This document shows positions 61,245-64,000 of a stretch of DNA of 64,000 nt, one piece after another. Location of the stretch: contig JAOTON010001583.1 in NCBI GenBank assembly GCA_034440635.1, positions 1,054,001 to 1,118,000 of the forward strand. Direction: 5' to 3'. The notes under the pieces were generated by a model. That model did not search any database and had not been told where the DNA came from. It was given only the letters and a program-made list of their open reading frames with translations. The position numbers and the translations under genes are program-made. Origin of the DNA: Lepas anatifera (lineage: Eukaryota; Arthropoda; Thecostraca; Lepadidae). Position 1 is the first letter of the stretch, and the number at the start of each line of letters is the position of its first letter.

Positions 61245-64000
61245 ATGTCTGATTTGAAAATATGTTCGGTTAATTGTCGAGGGTTAGGCGAGTATCGAAA
61301 GCGGAAAGATGCGTTTAGCTACTTGCGTGGATTCGATTTTAACATTTATCTTTTGCAAGATGTACATTGTAGTAAAACGAGAGTCAAATCATTTCGCAAT
61401 ATGTGTGACAGTTCGAATACAATTTTTGCACCTCTCTCACATAATAGCCGGGGTGTTGGGATCGTCACAAAAAGATAGATGTAACTTTTTCCGATACCCA
61501 TATTGATGAGAACGGTAATTCCATAGTAACGAGGGAAAAAATAAACAAAAGTTTCGATATCATTCTGGCATCGGTTTACGGTCCAAACTCTGATAGTCCC
61601 GAGTTTTATGGGAATTTAGAGGATATACTGAATGAAATTCGAGATGATGATACTCCAATCCTGGTGGGTGGCGATCTGAACGTGGTGCTTGAACCTGAGC
61701 GAGATCAACACAATTATGTGCGATAAAATAACGTCAGAGCAAGACAGAGGATACAACAAATGATGGCTGAGAACAACCTTGTCGACGTATTTTGGATTCA
61801 AAATCCAGATTTAAGACTCTACACATGGCGAGTGAAAAGGCCGGTGCTAAAACAAGCGAGGTTGGATTACTTTTTGTCTTCAGAAATACTCTCATCGCGC
61901 ATAGTGGATTGTCAAATTCAACCATCGTATCGGAGTGGCCATTCCATGATAACTTTACAATTAAAGATAAATGAACAGAGTCACGGGAAAGGATTTTACA
62001 AATTCAATGTTTCACTTTTAAAAGATGCTGCGTACACTGATAAAATTAAACATGTTATAAAACAGACCATAGTGCAATATGCATTACCAGTGTACACTGA
62101 GGAACATGTGACAACAAATAGAGATATACAGTTTGTAATTCATGATGCAGATTTCTGGGAAGTTCTTATATTAAATATTGGAACCGAAACGATAACATAT
62201 AGCATACATAGAGCTAAAGCGAAACGAGAAGAAGAACAAAACTTACAGAAAACCGTAGCGAGGCTTGAAGAATATGTGAATTTACATCATAAGACAGATC
62301 TGTTTGATGAATTAGACTTGCGTAAAAGCCAATTAGAGAATTAGCGAATGGAGAAATTGGAGGGGTCTATCCAGAGATCTAGATCTAAGTGGCAGCAGTC
62401 AGGCGAAAAATCTACTAAGTATTTTCTTGGTTTGGAAAAGAGGAACTACATATCGAAACAGATTCCCTCTTTAAATGTTGGATCTGAGGTTTCCTTTAAA
62501 CAAGAGGAAATCATATGGTATTGGGTTGATCATTTTAAAGAGGTGTTTCGAGAAAGACCGATTAACGATCAGCAATTAAGTATTTTCTTAGATAGCGGCG
62601 AGTCACTATCTCAAACTCAGAGGAGAACTATCGATAAACCACTAAGCCTTCTTGAGTTAGAAATTGCGCTGAACAATAGGAAAAATTACAAATAACTGGG
62701 ATCAGACGAATTCCCGGCGGTATTTAATAAATTATTTTGGAATGATTTAAAACAGTTCTATTTTAGGATGGTGGCGCACAGTTATCAAACTGGTGAGTTC
62801 CGTTGACTTTGCGCGAAGGAGTTTTAACACTCTTACCGAAGCCTAACAAGCCAAAGGATATGATAAATTCATAACGACCGATAACACTCCTGAAATTTAG
62901 CTACAAAATTTTAGCAGCCGCAATGGCGAATCGATTTAAGGCGGTTGTGCCTAGCATCATAAGTCCCGAACAGACAGGTTTCGTGAGCGGGTGGTTCGCG
63001 GGTGAGAACACTCGACTAACATATGACATTTTACATCAGCTGAAAGTGCAAAAAAGGTCAGGGCTCTTTCTGAGTATCGACATCAAGGGGGCATATAATT
63101 CAGTGAACTGCGATTTCGTATGGAAGACAATGCGAAAAAGCAATTTTCCAGAGAGCGCAGTGAAGTGGTTTGACCTATTGTATCTCGACTCGTTTTCTCG
63201 CGTATTATATAATGGACACATATCTGAACAAATAAAGCTAGAGCGATATTGTCGTCAAGGTGATCCATGGAGTTGTTCTATTTTTATAGTTACTGAATAT
63301 TTGGTAGAACAAATTGGTAGAAATCCTGAAATTAAGGGAATTAAAATTGGAACGAGAGAATATAAAATATCTAGTTTTGCGGATGATACGCTGATTTTTT
63401 AGATAGCAGCGTTAATAGCTGTCGGCGACCTTTCGAGGAACTCGGCACTTTTGCAAAGTTTTCGGGTCTAAAACCTTACATTGAAAAGACTGAGGCATTT
63501 TGGGCGGGTTTTGAGGCAGAAAGTCGGAATCCGATCTGTGAAGATATGAACTTCCGTTGGGTAAAAAAGTTGAACATTCTGGGTATTTATTTTGCAAATG
63601 AGGACTCAGATGTGTATGAAAAAAATTACGAACGAAAATTGCAGCATGCGGAGGCGATACTTAAAAATCGGTGGCTTCGTTTTCTTACACCTAAAGGTGA
63701 AAATCGTGGTGTTGAAATCGCTGATTATTCCAATGTTCACACATATTTTCACATCTCTGTCTAAGCCTCCTGATAGGTTCATAAACAAGTTTAAAGAATA
63801 ACTATTTAATTTTGTACGGGGCGGAAAATCAGATCGCATTAAAAGAAGTAGCATTTATAAATCATACGTAGGAGGAGGACTAGCCATGACTGAAATTGAA
63901 ACTTACATTGCGGCGTTAAAAGTAACCTGGATTCGGAGACATATATGCACGGAACACAATTGGCGACAACTATGTGATGAGGTTATATTAAGGGAAAGAT
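61245..64000 (+). pseudogene. L1/Tx1-type LINE ORF2 (endonuclease-reverse transcriptase), decayed, cut by window end
   Basis: The APE-type endonuclease starts MSDLKICSVNCRGLG. Blocks LLQDVHC (E replaced by D), SVYGPN, GGDLNVVLE and QARLDYFLSS follow; the final SDH is SGHS. Then come SIDIKGAYNSVN (RT motif A), CRQGDPWS, SSFADDTLIF (catalytic motif C), SGLKPYIEKTEAFW and LNILGIYF. In-frame stops lie at 61724-61726, 62342-62344, 62693-62695 and 63400-63402, with frameshifts near 61475, 62700-62920 and 63410-63545. The order of blocks is that of L1/Tx1-clade LINEs. The 3' end is beyond the window. Confidence 0.92.

Overview
The window is non-coding, transposon-dense eukaryotic DNA, almost certainly from an invertebrate animal. 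The supporting signs are spliced and decayed transposase exons, LINEs of CR1/Jockey and L1/Tx1 type, an animal-type CACTA (EnSpm) element, many hAT-like elements with 8-bp target duplications, TTAA-bounded MITEs, Penelope-like hammerhead motifs, tRNA-like fragments and large minisatellites. I cannot name the species. No complete host gene is visible. The best host-gene candidate is one short spliced-looking exon at 59428-59540 that would encode a signal-anchor segment.

Layout. 0.4-4.5 kb: TTAA MITEs, including two copies abutting head to head. 5.8-16.8 kb: one CR1/Jockey-type LINE cut in two by a 9-kb CACTA element that has perfect 24-bp inverted termini and a TA duplication. The CACTA element carries a broken zinc-finger transposase and was later hit by two hAT MITEs and one TTAA MITE. 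16.9-18.0 kb: a foldback element with 484-bp arms. 19.3-29.3 kb: TTAA elements of several sequence groups mixed with small hAT MITEs. 30.7-32.7 kb: a 78/79-bp tandem array, a 35-bp array and a LINE tail. 32.9-37.1 kb: TTAA elements, one of them split by a 1.8-kb hAT-like element packed with GAGTC motifs. 37.4-39.2 kb: a long-TIR element holding coding-like sequence. 41-42 kb: two TTAA elements sharing one TTAA. 43.5-44.3 kb: paired hammerhead-like repeats on (TA)n tracts. 45.5-52.4 kb: a 6.9-kb hAT-like element containing a 4.4-kb hAT-like element, both filled with GGGCCC-rich minisatellite. 54.5-59.4 kb: a TA-duplication MITE, another GC-rich hAT element and more TTAA elements. 60.1 kb to the end: a degenerate L1/Tx1-type LINE running off the window.

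The most unusual signal is the TTAA element set, with about a dozen full or partial copies. The members share TTAA ends, short inverted termini, GGTCA-rich interiors and subterminal hairpins. The hairpin sequences differ between copies, yet both arms change together so pairing is kept. This looks like selection for structure, and the interiors scatter nuclear-receptor-like half-sites. Two separate cases of neighbouring elements sharing a single TTAA suggest repeated use of the same target.
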